A stretch of 50,302 nt of DNA from Acidobacteriota bacterium (GCA_026707325.1 JAPOXA010000039.1:1-50302); one strand, 5' to 3'; positions 7,967 through 17,513 are shown, counted from the stretch's first letter. The notes: generated from the letters alone by a model not told the origin. Numbers and translations are program-made.

Positions 7967-9420
7967 GAGACTGGCTCCGGCCGGCACTCGAAACCCGTTT
8001 CCCGTTCGAACGCCCGGGCTGCCCGTAGAGCGGTGCCGTCGGCGAACGGACGCGCCAGGATCTGGAGTCCGAGGGGGAGGCCCCGGCTGTCGAGGCCGCA
8101 GGGGACCGAGATTCCCGGTATGCCGGCCAGGCTGGTCGGCGTGGTGAACACGTCCGAGAGGTACATCGCCAGCGGGTCGTTGACACGTTCGCCGAGCTTG
8201 AAGGCGCCGCTCGGGCTGGTCGGGGTCACCAGCAGATCGGCCTTCTCGAAGGCCTCGCTGAACTGCTGGCGAAGGGCCTCCGCGATCCGCGCGGCGCGGC
8301 CGTAGTACGCGTCGTAGTAGCCGGAGGACAGGGCGAAGGTCCCGAGGATGATCCGGCGCTTGACTTCGGGGCCGAAACCTTCGCTTCGACTGCCGGTGTA
8401 CATCTCGGCGAGCGATCGGGCGCCGGCTGCGCGGTGGCCGTAACGGCTGCCGTCGAACCGGGCAAGATTCGCGCTGGCCTCGCTGTTCGCGAGCACGTAG
8501 TAGGTGGCGACCGCTGTTTCGATCAGCGGGACGCTGACCTCGACGATCTCGGCGCCGCAGCGCACGAGCGTCTCGAGCGCCCGTTCGAAGCCGCGCGCCG
8601 CGTCAGCTTCCAGCGCCGAGGTTCTGACCTCGCGGATGGTGCCGACCTTCAATCCCTCGATGCCGTCCTCGATCGGTTGCAGGAAGTCACAGGCGGACTC
8701 TTCACTGCAGGTGGCGTCCCGCGGGTCGGGCCCGGCGATGGCGCCGAGCGCAAGGGCCGCGTCCCGCACGTTTCGGGCGAGCGGTCCGATCTGGTCGAGT
8801 GAGGAGGCGAAGGCGACCAGACCGTAACGGGAAACCCGGCCGTAGGTCGGCTTGACGCCGACCACGCCACAGAAGGCGGCTGGTTGCCGGATCGAGCCGC
8901 CGGTGTCCGAGCCCAGTGCGAGGGGCACCTCGGCCGCCGCCACCGCCGCCGCCGAGCCGCCGCTCGAACCGCCGGGCGCCATGGCCAGGTTCCAGGGATT
9001 GTGCGTAGCGGCCAGGGCCGAGTTTTCGCACGACGATCCCATGGCGAACTCGTCCATGTTCACGCGCCCGACCGGCACGGCGTCGGCAGCCACGAGACGC
9101 TCGACGGCGCCGGCGGTGTAGGGCGCGCGGTAGCCGGCCAGGATGCGTGAGCCGCAGTTCAGTTCGTGCCCCGCCAGGGACATGTTGTCTTTCAGGGCCG
9201 TCGGCACGCCGGCAAGCGGACCGAGCGGCAACCCTTCGTCCCGCCGCCGGTCTATGTCGGCGGCCCGCTCGGCCGCTTCATCCCGCCAGAGTTCGAGAAA
9301 GGCGCCAACGGCGGCGTCGACCTCGTCGATGCGGGCGAACGTTGCGTCGACTGCGTCGACGGCACTCCGTTCACCCGAACGGATCGCGGCTGCCAGTCCC
9401 TCAGCGGTCATCGGTTGCAT
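7963..9420 (-). CDS. gatA: Glutamyl-tRNA(Gln)/aspartyl-tRNA(Asn) amidotransferase subunit A
   Basis: The amidase-signature subunit (485 residues) of GatCAB, which produces ammonia from glutamine to amidate mischarged Glu-tRNA(Gln) or Asp-tRNA(Asn). The Ser-cisSer-Lys triad is intact: Lys77 in TALKDN, Ser152 in PGGSSGGS and Ser176 in SDTGGSIRQP. The ATG at 9420 overlaps the gatC stop as TGATG; a GTG one codon upstream is an alternative. gatB is not in this window. GatC immediately upstream supports true GatA over a general amidase. Confidence 0.96.
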   Translation of the reverse strand: MQPMTAEGLAAAIRSGERSAVDAVDATFARIDEVDAAVGAFLELWRDEAAERAADIDRRRDEGLPLGPLAGVPTALKDNMSLAGHELNCGSRILAGYRAPYTAGAVERLVAADAVPVGRVNMDEFAMGSSCENSALAATHNPWNLAMAPGGSSGGSAAAVAAAEVPLALGSDTGGSIRQPAAFCGVVGVKPTYGRVSRYGLVAFASSLDQIGPLARNVRDAALALGAIAGPDPRDATCSEESACDFLQPIEDGIEGLKVGTIREVRTSALEADAARGFERALETLVRCGAEIVEVSVPLIETAVATYYVLANSEASANLARFDGSRYGHRAAGARSLAEMYTGSRSEGFGPEVKRRIILGTFALSSGYYDAYYGRAARIAEALRQQFSEAFEKADLLVTPTSPSGAFKLGERVNDPLAMYLSDVFTTPTSLAGIPGISVPCGLDSRGLPLGLQILARPFADGTALRAARAFERETGFECRPEPVS

Positions 9421-9737
9421 CACTCTTCGCCGCCCGGCGTCGCCTTGACTTGCGGTACGAGCAGAAAGCGGTCAAGGGAGGCTGGCGCGTTGTCCAGGAA
9501 TTCGTCGAGCAGTGCGCCGCCTGCCGCACTTGCGGGTCGGGGCAGGTCGTTGTCGGCTGGGTCGCTGGCTGTTTCGGTGTCCGCGAGCGAGGCGGCGCCG
9601 TCATCGAACTCCCGGAGTTGATCGATGTAGTCGACGATCTCGGAGAGCTGGCTGGCGAAAGTCGCTTCTTCCTGGGCCGAGATCCGCAGTCTCGCCAGCT
9701 CGGCAATCCGCCGCACCTCTTCGGCAGCTAGAGACAC
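9420..9737 (-). CDS. gatC: Glutamyl-tRNA(Gln)/aspartyl-tRNA(Asn) amidotransferase subunit C
   Basis: A small GatC-family protein (about 105 residues) that wraps around and stabilises the GatA-GatB complex. The typical N-terminus is seen in SLAAEEVRRIAELARLRIS, followed by the acidic helix (SQLSEIVDYIDQLREFD), a flexible middle and the conserved C-terminal LDEFLDNAPASLDRFLLVPQV. I chose the GTG at 9737 because GatC proteins begin just before this helix; a longer frame reaching 9821 adds low-complexity sequence. The ribosome binding site is weak. A TACACT -10-like box about 9 nt upstream of the GTG raises the possibility of a nearly leaderless transcript. Confidence 0.9.
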   Translation of the reverse strand: MSLAAEEVRRIAELARLRISAQEEATFASQLSEIVDYIDQLREFDDGAASLADTETASDPADNDLPRPASAAGGALLDEFLDNAPASLDRFLLVPQVKATPGGEE

Positions 9738-9810
9738 TTCGCTATAAGTGTAGCAGTCGGAGCTACTTGGAGCCGCTCCGCCGAGCCGCCACCGGGTCGG
9801 CCCGATACAC

Positions 9811-9833
9811 GCGCCGGCCATCAGGCCGGCTCC
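9811..9833. repeat. Short palindromic repeat (copy 1), possible terminator
   Basis: A perfect 7-bp stem, GCCGGCC (9813-9819) with GGCCGGC (9824-9830), encloses a 4-nt loop. The same unit with one substitution and one added loop base is found at 42230-42253. It lies just past the stop codon of the greA-type gene, where a transcription terminator would be expected, although there is no T tract. Confidence 0.4.
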
Positions 9834-9844
9834 ACATCGAGGCC

Positions 9845-11920
9845 CTAACCTGGCCCTTCGTCGCCGGCGGGAAAGGCCTCGATCGTCCGCAGCGTGTAGG
9901 TCTGGCCGTCCAGCTCTACCCTCGCTCCCGGCTCGGATCCGAGCAGACGGCCGGCGAGGTCCGACTCGTACGAGATGATGCCCCGTTCCGGCGCGCTCTC
10001 CCAGGGACCGAGGATGGCCAGCGTGCGCTGTTCGCCGCTGTCCGATTCGAGTGTTGCCTGGTTGCCGATGCGCAGGCGGTCACAGGCCGCGCTGGTTGTG
10101 TCGATCGGCGTCGAGCGTTGCAGATCCTGCTGCAGCTCGGTCGCGCGGGCCGTGAGGTACTCGTGGCGTTGCCGCGCGGACTTGTACTCGAAGTTCTCGC
10201 GCAGGTCGCCCATGGCGCGCGCCTCTTCGATCGCCTTGCGATTGGCCGGAATCTCCTCCTCGACCAGTTCCCGCAGCTTCTCGCGCTGAGCTTCGATCGA
10301 CGCCGGCAGCGCGTAGAGGTCGTCGCTTCCCGTGTCCTGGTCGGCCTGAAGGTCGGGGAACTTCAGGTGGAGAGCCGCCAGCAGTGGTTCCCGGCGGTAG
10401 TCCTCGAGCGCTGCGTGACGGATCGCGACCTCCGCCTGGCGGGCTTCATCGAGGGTCAGTTCCGGAAGGAGCCTGGGCGCCGTGCCGCCGGAGTCGAACA
10501 GGGCCTTGATGCGGGCCCGGAAGGGTGCGAAGGCCTCGTGCCGCAGTGCCTGGATCAGCAGGTTCAGCAGGCGGCTCTGGCGACCTTGCCGCAGCGACGG
10601 TTCGGAGGCGGCCCGTTCGACCAGCCAGGTAAAGGCCGCGGGTGTGCGGTGAGGCTGGACCTGCGCGCGAGCGGCGCAGCGGCTCAGTGTCTCCGCCTCC
10701 AGCACCGCGGCGATCGCGTCGATCGCTTTCGTGTCGGATTCCAGCAGGAAGCGTCGTTCGAGCACGTCGAGCCAGTCGTCCCGGCACGCCGGGAGCAGGG
10801 CGTAGCCCTGTTCGCGGGCGGCGCGCTGTTCGAGCGCCTCGAAGAACTCGAGCGGATCCGGCAGGGTCTTCAGCAGGTCTTCGGCCGGCCAGGAGGGCTC
10901 GGCGCCGAAGCGCTCCAGGGCGTAGCGGAGTTCGAAGGCGAGCGCTGGCTGGGCGTCCTTGAGTGCGCGGCTGAGACGATCGAGCGCGTCCGCCATCCGC
11001 CCACGGAGTTCCTGCGACTGGTTGGCCGCCCGCCGGAGTAGCCCGACCTTCTGGCGGTTCGGCGCGGCCTGGAACTCGCGCCACAGGGACTCCTCCGCGT
11101 CCGTTGCCTCGAGCCACCGGTAAGTCTGGCGGGGACCGCCGGAGGACAGCACCTGGGGCTGTTTCCGGGCGCTCGTCCACCAGCTCGACCACCGGCGCTC
11201 CGGGATGATGCCGACGACGATCACCTTGACTTCGGCGCCGGTCAACGGCCGGTCGTAGCTCTTGAGGATTCGTTCCAGCAGCTCGGTGGGCTTGAGTCCC
11301 GTAAGCTGCTCCGGTTCTTCCAGCTTCTGGCGGAGCACGTGCCCTTCGGGCAGCAGTCTGAGCATCTTGCCGGCTGCCCGAAAGCCGACCGACACGCCCT
11401 TCACCTTCTCCAGGTCCACCTTGAAGACGTGGAGCGGCATGTTGACGTCGGCGATTCGGCCGACGCCACGGCCCTCCATTTCCACGATGTCGCCAGGCCG
11501 GAACGCCAGCAGGTTGCGGAGCCGGTCCACCTTGTCCCAGAGCTTGTTTGCGTGCTGCCGTCCCTGATCGAGATGGAGATCCTGGAGCAGGTCGGTCAGG
11601 TCGGATTCGCGGTCGCGGTAGAGCTCGTGCAGGGTGTCGAGAACGGTGTCGTAGACCCGTCCGCCGCGCACGAAGTAGTGTGCGGCGCCCCGGACGAGAT
11701 CCAGTCGCGCGGCCCACATGCCGCGTTCCCGCAGTTGGTCGTCGAGGAACTCGAGGAGCGTTCCCACGCGATCCTCTTCGCCTAGTCGGACGAGTCCCTT
11801 GGTGATGGCGAGGAACTGCTCGACGTCGAGATCGCCTTCGATCGCGGCCAGCCAGTCCGCTTCTACTGCGTCGATGTCACCGCGCGCCAGGCTGTCTTGA
11901 GTGCTTTGCGGGATCCTCAT
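9845..11920 (-). CDS. Long GreA/GreB-family transcription elongation factor with helical N-terminal extension
   Basis: A protein of about 691 residues whose last 150 are a GreA: a coiled coil at about 541-607 with the tip signature GDLRENFEY (Asp572 and Glu575 are the acidic pair that coordinates catalytic Mg in the polymerase channel), then the C-terminal FKBP-like domain (about 608-691). GreA stimulates RNA polymerase to cleave backtracked RNA. The preceding 540 residues are mostly helical, and within them residues 141-195 (PGDIVEMEGRGVGRI, then FRAAGKMLRLLPEG) resemble the CarD/Tudor RNA-polymerase-interaction fold. Ordinary GreA is about 160 residues; long forms are known in chlamydiae and spirochaetes. 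The start is uncertain (ATG 11920 or one 16 codons upstream), and neither has a strong ribosome binding site. The gene is divergent from rodZ. Confidence 0.85.
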   Translation of the reverse strand: MRIPQSTQDSLARGDIDAVEADWLAAIEGDLDVEQFLAITKGLVRLGEEDRVGTLLEFLDDQLRERGMWAARLDLVRGAAHYFVRGGRVYDTVLDTLHELYRDRESDLTDLLQDLHLDQGRQHANKLWDKVDRLRNLLAFRPGDIVEMEGRGVGRIADVNMPLHVFKVDLEKVKGVSVGFRAAGKMLRLLPEGHVLRQKLEEPEQLTGLKPTELLERILKSYDRPLTGAEVKVIVVGIIPERRWSSWWTSARKQPQVLSSGGPRQTYRWLEATDAEESLWREFQAAPNRQKVGLLRRAANQSQELRGRMADALDRLSRALKDAQPALAFELRYALERFGAEPSWPAEDLLKTLPDPLEFFEALEQRAAREQGYALLPACRDDWLDVLERRFLLESDTKAIDAIAAVLEAETLSRCAARAQVQPHRTPAAFTWLVERAASEPSLRQGRQSRLLNLLIQALRHEAFAPFRARIKALFDSGGTAPRLLPELTLDEARQAEVAIRHAALEDYRREPLLAALHLKFPDLQADQDTGSDDLYALPASIEAQREKLRELVEEEIPANRKAIEEARAMGDLRENFEYKSARQRHEYLTARATELQQDLQRSTPIDTTSAACDRLRIGNQATLESDSGEQRTLAILGPWESAPERGIISYESDLAGRLLGSEPGARVELDGQTYTLRTIEAFPAGDEGPG

Positions 11921-12093
11921 GCGGTAGCCGGCGCGGCCTGGGCGTCCGTCGGAGCGCGCCCGCGGCAACGGTGCGTCAACAGGGCCGACGATCGTATCAG
12001 CCGGGGCAGGGTGTGGCGGGGTTCGCAGCCAGGGAGTTCTTCACGGAGTACAATGGTCTCCAGCGTAATGCCCCGCTTAGCGAAGGCGGCGAG

Positions 12094-12870
12094 ATGAGCG
12101 AGCAGAACCCGGCGCCAGAGGAACTTCAGGCGTCCGAGCAGGACCAGGCGTCCGAGGCCAGGCATGAACGGGAGTCCTTCGGCTCCTGGCTTCGCAGCCA
12201 GCGTGAAGTTCGGAGCGTCGATCTGGACACGATCGCGCAGTCCAGCAAGATCAACGTCCGCTACCTGGAGCTGCTGGAGGAGGACCGTTTCGACCTCCTT
12301 CCGGCCTCCATCTTCGTCCGGGGTTTCCTGCGGGAGTACGCCCGAATCGTCGGCCTCGATGCGGACGAAGTCCTCGACTTCTATCTCGTCGCTTCCGCGG
12401 GCGGCGAGCATGAGCGGTCCACGGAAACGACCGGAAGCCCCGCGTCGACCTGGCTGGTCGGACGAAGCGTGGCGATTCTCGTCGGTCTTGCGGTGGTCGC
12501 GGCCGCCATCGTCTGGCTTACCGCCCTGGACCGGGATCCCGGTGAGGATGTGGAGACGATGGCGCCTCCGGTGACCGAGACGGCGCCGGAACTGCCGCCG
12601 GCCGAGCCCCTGCCGGAGCGTGCCTTGCGCGTCACGATGGAGTTCCAGGGGACGAGTTGGGTCGATGTCTACGTTGACGGCGACCGAAGGGTCAGCGAGC
12701 TGCGGGTACAGGGGGAGTCGCTGACCGTAGCGGCTGACGAGGAGGTGCGGCTCACCCTGAGCAGGGTGGATGTGACGACGATCGAAGTGAACGACGAGCC
12801 CTTCGAGCACGGCGCGGCCGACGACGAGGAGATCGTGATCTCCGTGCCGGAGGAGAACCCCGCCGGGTAG
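12094..12870 (+). CDS. RodZ-like helix-turn-helix membrane protein
   Basis: A 258-residue protein with the RodZ layout: a cytoplasmic Xre-type helix-turn-helix (HTH_25) at about 28-100 (FGSWLRSQREVRSVDLDTIA, then LPASIFVRGFLREYA), one transmembrane helix at about 120-144, a proline/acid-rich linker, and a C-terminal extracytoplasmic DUF4115-like beta domain from about 178. RodZ links MreB filaments to the cell-wall elongation machinery. The start at 12094 follows an AAGGCGGCGAG ribosome binding site; an upstream in-frame ATG at 11971 would add unlikely sequence. A TACAAT -10-like box sits at 12049-12054. No mreB is present here, so the function is by family only. Confidence 0.8.
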   Translation: MSEQNPAPEELQASEQDQASEARHERESFGSWLRSQREVRSVDLDTIAQSSKINVRYLELLEEDRFDLLPASIFVRGFLREYARIVGLDADEVLDFYLVASAGGEHERSTETTGSPASTWLVGRSVAILVGLAVVAAAIVWLTALDRDPGEDVETMAPPVTETAPELPPAEPLPERALRVTMEFQGTSWVDVYVDGDRRVSELRVQGESLTVAADEEVRLTLSRVDVTTIEVNDEPFEHGAADDEEIVISVPEENPAG

Positions 12871-12894
12871 GGCTTCCTGCCTCGTGGCCGACGC

Positions 12895-12923
12895 TGGACT
12901 TCCGGCTTGGGGAACCGTATTCT
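12895..12923 (+). promoter_or_regulatory. Candidate tRNA-Pro promoter
   Basis: TGGACT (12895-12900) and TATTCT (12918-12923) are spaced by exactly 17 bp, each matching the sigma-70 consensus at 4 of 6 positions. They lie about 85 bp upstream of the mature tRNA 5' end. Confidence 0.35.
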
Positions 12924-13007
12924 GCGGCGTGCCATTCGCGCGCCCGATGACGGACGCACGAACTGGTTCACGGATGGCGCGGATCGCGCCAGCCGGGTTC
13001 GGTGCGA

Positions 13008-13084
13008 CGGGGCGTAGCTCAGCCTGGTAGAGCGCACGGTTCGGGACCGTGAGGCCGGAGGTTCAAATCCTCTCGCCCCGACCA
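13008..13084 (+). tRNA. tRNA-Pro (anticodon CGG)
   Basis: A 77-nt tRNA with a 7-bp acceptor stem (CGGGGCG at 13008-13014 with CGCCCCG at 13074-13080), discriminator A and a genomically encoded CCA (13082-13084). The anticodon stem CACGG/CCGTG encloses loop TTCGGGA, giving anticodon CGG at 13042-13044, which reads CCG proline codons. The T-arm has the usual GGTTCAAATCC. CCG is expected to be a frequent codon in this GC-rich genome. Confidence 0.97.
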
Positions 13085-13118
13085 CTCTTGCCGCTTGCCG
13101 TCAAGTAGACTGTCGGCG

Positions 13119-14549
13119 ATGAACGCTCCGAAGCTGGCAGGTTCGGCGCGGCTGATCCTTGCCTTCATCCTGATCCTCCTTCCGCTGGCGCTGCTCGCTG
13201 CCGGACCGGCGTCGGAAGGAGAGGAAGGCGCTGCCGCCGAACCGGATGCCGGGGCGGAATCGGAGAAGGCCGCGCCGGTCGACGGGGAGGCGGCCAACAC
13301 GTCCGACATCGACGCGGAAACCGGGCCGGAAGTCCTCGTCGCGAGGATTGACTCGGCGATCCAGGTGGTCGTGGCCGAGTTCATGGAACAGGTCACCGCG
13401 GAGGCGGACCTGGCCCGTGCCGAGGCGCTGGTCGTGGAGTTGTCGACGCCGGGCGGCGAGATGCAGGCGATGCGAGCCGTGTTCACGGCGTTTCTGGAGG
13501 CCGACACGCCGGTGGTCGTGTACGTCTCGCCGAGCGGCGCCCAGGCGGCATCGGCCGGCTTCTTCATTCTGCTCGGCGCGGACGTTGCGGCGATGGCGCC
13601 CGGCACGAACACGGGCGCCGCCCACCCCGTGGCGGGCGGAGGCGGAGACATCCCGGGCGCCATGGGCGACAAGGTCACCCAGGACGCGGCCGCGACCGCC
13701 CGATCGCTCGCGGCGCGCCGCGGCCGCGACCAGAAGCTCGCCGAAGAGGCGGTCACGGAGAGCAGGTCGTTCTCGGCCGAGGAGGCGCTCGAGGCGGGCC
13801 TCGTCGATCTCGTCGCCCCCAGCCTGCAGTCGCTGCTGGTCGAGCTCGACGGCCGCGTGGTCGAGAAGCGCGGCCTGGAGAGAACGCTCAGGACCCGCGA
13901 CGCCTCGGTCCGCCGTGTCGAGATGTCCGCCTTCCAGCGGATCCGCTCGACGATCGCGCACCCGAACATCGCGATCCTGCTGATGTCCCTGGGCTCGATC
14001 GGTCTCATCTTCGAAATCACCCACCCGGGTGCGATCTTCCCGGGTGTCGTCGGCGCCATCTGCCTGATCGTGGGACTCTGGGCGATGTCCGTGCTGCCGA
14101 TCAACTACGCCGGACTGGCTCTGCTCCTGCTGGCCGGCGTTCTCTGGGTGCTGGAGATCAAGATTCCGAGCTTCGGCATGCTGACGCTTGCCGGCGCGAT
14201 CTCGTTCTGTCTCGGGGCCATGATGCTGTTCCGGGACGCCGATCCCGCGTTGCAGGCGAGTCTGCGCCTGATCGTGGCGATCGGCATCACGATCGGCCTC
14301 CTGGCGCTGGCTCTGGGCCGTCTGGCGTTCAAGGCGCAGTTCAGGCGGGTGGCGACCGGCAGCGAGGGACTGCTCGACGAACTCGGGCTGGTCAGCAGCG
14401 GCATCGCCGTCGGCGCGCCGGGCAAGGTCCGGTTGCACGGCGAGATCTGGAACGCGGAAGCGGATGTCGCCGTGGCCGAAGGCGACTGCGTCCGGGTCGT
14501 CCAGGTGGACGGGATGACCCTTCGCGTCGAACCGGTCCGGGACGCCTGA
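13119..14549 (+). CDS. NfeD-family membrane-bound serine protease (ClpP-class)
   Basis: A 476-residue long-form NfeD protein. A signal/anchor helix (about 8-28) is followed by an acidic linker and a ClpP-like protease domain (about 70-240) with the Ser-Lys dyad Ser145 (in AQAASAGFF) and Lys185 (in AMGDKVTQD). Four or five transmembrane helices follow at about 290-400, then the C-terminal OB-fold NfeD domain ([19 protein letters not shown]). The archaeal counterpart cleaves the C-terminus of its partner stomatin, and the slipin gene follows directly here. ATG 13119 is chosen over an upstream start because it begins right at the hydrophobic signal. It probably acts in membrane quality control. 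Confidence 0.92.
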   Translation: MNAPKLAGSARLILAFILILLPLALLAAGPASEGEEGAAAEPDAGAESEKAAPVDGEAANTSDIDAETGPEVLVARIDSAIQVVVAEFMEQVTAEADLARAEALVVELSTPGGEMQAMRAVFTAFLEADTPVVVYVSPSGAQAASAGFFILLGADVAAMAPGTNTGAAHPVAGGGGDIPGAMGDKVTQDAAATARSLAARRGRDQKLAEEAVTESRSFSAEEALEAGLVDLVAPSLQSLLVELDGRVVEKRGLERTLRTRDASVRRVEMSAFQRIRSTIAHPNIAILLMSLGSIGLIFEITHPGAIFPGVVGAICLIVGLWAMSVLPINYAGLALLLLAGVLWVLEIKIPSFGMLTLAGAISFCLGAMMLFRDADPALQASLRLIVAIGITIGLLALALGRLAFKAQFRRVATGSEGLLDELGLVSSGIAVGAPGKVRLHGEIWNAEADVAVAEGDCVRVVQVDGMTLRVEPVRDA

Positions 14550-14608
14550 GCCGGCGGGGACGCCGGCGCACCCAGTGTGACCACACTCTTGAAAGGAACC
14601 GAACCCGT

Positions 14609-15388
14609 ATGACCACCCTTCCGTTCATTGGCTTCCTCGTCGTTGCGGGCCTCTTCCTGCTCACCAGGTGGATCAACATCCTGGCCGAGTACGAGCGTGC
14701 CGTCGTGTTCCGGCTGGGCCGGATCCTGGAAAAGCCGAAGGGCCCCGGCCTGGTGCTGGTGCTGTGGCCGATCGACCGCATGGTCAAGGTCTCGCTGCGC
14801 ACCGTGGTGCTGGACGTGCCGCCTCAGGACATCATCACCAAGGACAACGTCTCCGTGAAGGTGAACGCGGTCGTCTACTTCCGCGTGCTTGAACCGACCA
14901 AGGCGATCGTTGAAGTCGAGAACTTCCTGTTCGCGACCAGTCAGTTGGCTCAGACGACGCTACGGTCGATCCTCGGCCAGACGGAGCTGGACCAATTACT
15001 GAGCGAGCGGGAGACACTGAACGACCAGCTCCAGACGGTGATCGACCAGCAGACCGACCCGTGGGGCATCAAGGTCTCCATGGTCGAGGTCAAGCACGTC
15101 GACCTGCCGCAGGAGATGCAACGCGCGATGGCCAAGCAGGCCGAGGCGGAGCGCGAGAAACGCGCCAAGGTGATTCACGCGAGCGGCGAGCTCCAGGCCT
15201 CCGAGTCTCTCGCCCAGGCGGCCAATGCGATCAGCGCGAATCCCGTCACACTCCAGTTGCGCTACCTGCAGACACTCTCGGACATCGCCACGGAACGGAA
15301 CTCGACCATTCTCTTCCCGTTGCCGCTTGAGTTGTTGAGGGCCTTCGGGAGCTTCCTGAGCCCGCCGCCGCAAGAACCCGAAGAGTGA
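14609..15388 (+). CDS. Slipin (stomatin/SPFH-family membrane protein)
   Basis: A 259-residue SPFH protein: an N-terminal membrane hairpin (about 4-20), then the band-7 domain ([17 protein letters not shown] through [17 protein letters not shown]), an alanine/glutamate-rich coiled coil near 170-205 and a short C-terminus. Slipins oligomerise at the membrane and partner with NfeD proteases, encoded immediately upstream. An AAAGGA sequence precedes the ATG at a slightly long distance. Its stop overlaps the next gene. Confidence 0.93.
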   Translation: MTTLPFIGFLVVAGLFLLTRWINILAEYERAVVFRLGRILEKPKGPGLVLVLWPIDRMVKVSLRTVVLDVPPQDIITKDNVSVKVNAVVYFRVLEPTKAIVEVENFLFATSQLAQTTLRSILGQTELDQLLSERETLNDQLQTVIDQQTDPWGIKVSMVEVKHVDLPQEMQRAMAKQAEAEREKRAKVIHASGELQASESLAQAANAISANPVTLQLRYLQTLSDIATERNSTILFPLPLELLRAFGSFLSPPPQEPEE

Positions 15389-15942
15389 GCCGCCAAGCCT
15401 GGGAGCCGTATGAGGTCACCCTCAGCAACACCCAGATTGCCGCGTTCGTAGCCCTTCTGGTCCTGGCGGTAGTGGGCGCCTTCGCGGCGGGAGCCTGGTG
15501 GGGTCAGTCGAAAGCCACAGACCTCGCCGGAGTTCAGGAAGAGGAGCCGGTTACCTCCGAACCGGTCCTGTCCGCGGTGGAACCGCCTGCCGCCGCGGCG
15601 GAACCGGAGCCCGCCGAGGTTGTTCGTTTCTTCGGTGCGACCGGCGATGAAGACGCCGTCGTCGACGCCTCCGCTGCCGCGGCCGACGCGCCGAGCCAGG
15701 CCGTGGGCGCCGGCCTGGTGGTCCAGGTGTTCTCGAGCGCCGATGTCCAGCAGGCGGCTTCGGTCGAGCAGAAGCTGCGGGCCGACGGGCACCGCGCCTT
15801 CCTGTCGCCGCAGACGCTGGACGGTCAGGTGATGCAGCGGGTACGGGTGGGGCCGTTCGAGGACCAGGCCGCCGCAGGAACCGCGGCGGAGCAGCTCGCC
15901 AAACAGTACGGACTCGAGACCTGGATCACGCCGAACAACTGA
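15385..15942 (+). CDS. SPOR-domain membrane protein
   Basis: A 185-residue protein beginning at a GTG overlapping the slipin stop (GTGA). It has a short cytoplasmic tail, one transmembrane helix at about 17-37, an Ala/Glu/Pro-rich linker and a C-terminal SPOR domain ([17 protein letters not shown] through [14 protein letters not shown]). SPOR domains bind glycan strands lacking stem peptides, typically at division septa, so a role in cell division or wall remodelling is likely. There is no enzyme domain. Confidence 0.88.
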   Translation: MSRQAWEPYEVTLSNTQIAAFVALLVLAVVGAFAAGAWWGQSKATDLAGVQEEEPVTSEPVLSAVEPPAAAAEPEPAEVVRFFGATGDEDAVVDASAAAADAPSQAVGAGLVVQVFSSADVQQAASVEQKLRADGHRAFLSPQTLDGQVMQRVRVGPFEDQAAAGTAAEQLAKQYGLETWITPNN

Positions 15943-17513
15943 ACGCCCGCCCGCCCGGCCCGCGGGGAGTTCGGCGGGACGGGCGGCCGCCGCTGCTCCG
16001 GTCCCTCTGGTTCCAGTTCGCCCTGAGCGCGGGCGGTGGGGTCTGGTGGGCGTACTGCTTCGATCAGCGGCCCGGGTTGCTGTTGCCGCTCGCCGCGGCA
16101 GCGCCCGTGTTCGCCGTCGCCGCCGTGCCGGCCAGTGCCTGGCGACGGCTGTTACTGGGGTGGTTGCATGGCCTGGTGGCGTGGCTGGTCGCGGTGCCGT
16201 GGATCGCCAGCACGCTGGAAATCTACGGCGGTCTGCCCGGCTTCGCGTCGGCGCTGCTCCTGGGGTTGCTGGCGCTCTACCTGGGGCTCTACCACGGCCT
16301 GTTCTGCTGGCTCGCGGGCAGGCTGCTCGCTCGCGGCGATGCGCTGTCCCTGCTGCTCGTGCCGGCCGTCTGGGTCGCTCTGGAGTGGGTTCGCGGGCTC
16401 GGCCCCTCGGGGTTCCCGTGGAACCTGCTCGCGTACGCCTGGGTGGATGTCCCCGGGGCTCTCGACGCGACCCGCTGGATCGGGAGTTGGGGCCTCTCCT
16501 TCCTGGTTGCCGCCACCGGTCTCGCCCTGTTTCTCCTCGTTGACCGGGAGCGGCGCCGCGGGGCGGCAGCGGCTCTGGTCGCGGTCGCGGTCATCCTCTC
16601 GATCGCGCGTTGGACCAACCTGGATCGGCCGCCCGGGGACGAACGCCGCTTCGACGTGGCGGTGGTGCAGCCGAACATCCACATGGCGACCGCGGCAATG
16701 GTCGATGGCGGACCGGACGAGCAGTTCGCCGACCTCGCCTCGAACTACGAGCGGCTCTTCGCGCTCAGCCGCGAGGCCTGCGAACCCGGGCGGCTCGTCG
16801 TCTGGCCGGAGAGCGCCGGCTGGCCGTACCAGGTGGAGCGGGACGGCGCGTTCGCCGCCGATCTCGAGGAAGTCGTTTCCAGGGGCTGCTCCCTGCTGCT
16901 CAACAGCGCACGCTGGGACCGGTCGGCTCCGGAGGAGCGGGCGTTCAACGCGGCTTGGCTGTTGACGCCCGGTTCGGGCCGGGCCCGGCGCCAGACCTAC
17001 GACAAGATGCACCTCGTTCCCTTCGGCGAGTACGTGCCGTTCGGCCGCGTGCTGCCGGCGGTACGCCAGTTGGCGCGCCAAGCCGGCGGCTTCTCTCCCG
17101 GCGACGAGGTTCGCCTCCTCGAGGCGGACGGCGCCCGGCTGGGAGTGTCGATCTGCTTCGAGATCGTCTTCCCGGAGCAGGTTGCGGCCCGGGTGCGGCG
17201 CGGAGCGAACCTGCTCGTCACGATCACGAACGACTCCTGGTACGGCCGGACCTGGGCGCCTCACCAGCACCTGCGGCCCGCCCGCTTCCGCGCGGCGGAG
17301 AACGGACGGCCTCTGGTCCGGGCCGCGATCACCGGCATCTCGGCCGTGATCGACCGGCGGGGCCGGGTGCTGGCCGACTCGCCGATCGACGAGGCGATGG
17401 TCATGAGGGCGCAGGTCGTTCCCCTCGGCGGAATGACTCCCTTCGCCCGCGCGCCGCTGCTGGTGCCTCTGCTTTGCGTGGCGCTTGCAGGCTTTGCCAT
17501 ACTGCGCCGATGA
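15939..17513 (+). CDS. lnt: Apolipoprotein N-acyltransferase, probable CTG start
   Basis: Lnt transfers the third acyl chain to the N-terminal cysteine of lipoproteins at the periplasmic face of the inner membrane. An N-terminal multi-helix region is followed by a nitrilase-like domain with the complete triad: Glu291 (VVWPESAGW), Lys356 (YDKMHLVPFGEY) and Cys406 (GVSICFEIVF), numbered from CTG 15939. The first ATG/GTG/TTG in this frame is the TTG at 16077, which would remove the first transmembrane helix (WFQFALSAGGGVWWAYC is clearly coding upstream). CTG at 15939 overlaps the SPOR gene stop as CTGA, mirroring the GTGA/ATGA junctions of its neighbours, and gives 524 residues. In-frame CTGs at 15993 and 16023 are alternatives. 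Enzyme identity is firm; the exact start is inference. Confidence 0.88.
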   Translation: MNARPPGPRGVRRDGRPPLLRSLWFQFALSAGGGVWWAYCFDQRPGLLLPLAAAAPVFAVAAVPASAWRRLLLGWLHGLVAWLVAVPWIASTLEIYGGLPGFASALLLGLLALYLGLYHGLFCWLAGRLLARGDALSLLLVPAVWVALEWVRGLGPSGFPWNLLAYAWVDVPGALDATRWIGSWGLSFLVAATGLALFLLVDRERRRGAAAALVAVAVILSIARWTNLDRPPGDERRFDVAVVQPNIHMATAAMVDGGPDEQFADLASNYERLFALSREACEPGRLVVWPESAGWPYQVERDGAFAADLEEVVSRGCSLLLNSARWDRSAPEERAFNAAWLLTPGSGRARRQTYDKMHLVPFGEYVPFGRVLPAVRQLARQAGGFSPGDEVRLLEADGARLGVSICFEIVFPEQVAARVRRGANLLVTITNDSWYGRTWAPHQHLRPARFRAAENGRPLVRAAITGISAVIDRRGRVLADSPIDEAMVMRAQVVPLGGMTPFARAPLLVPLLCVALAGFAILRR

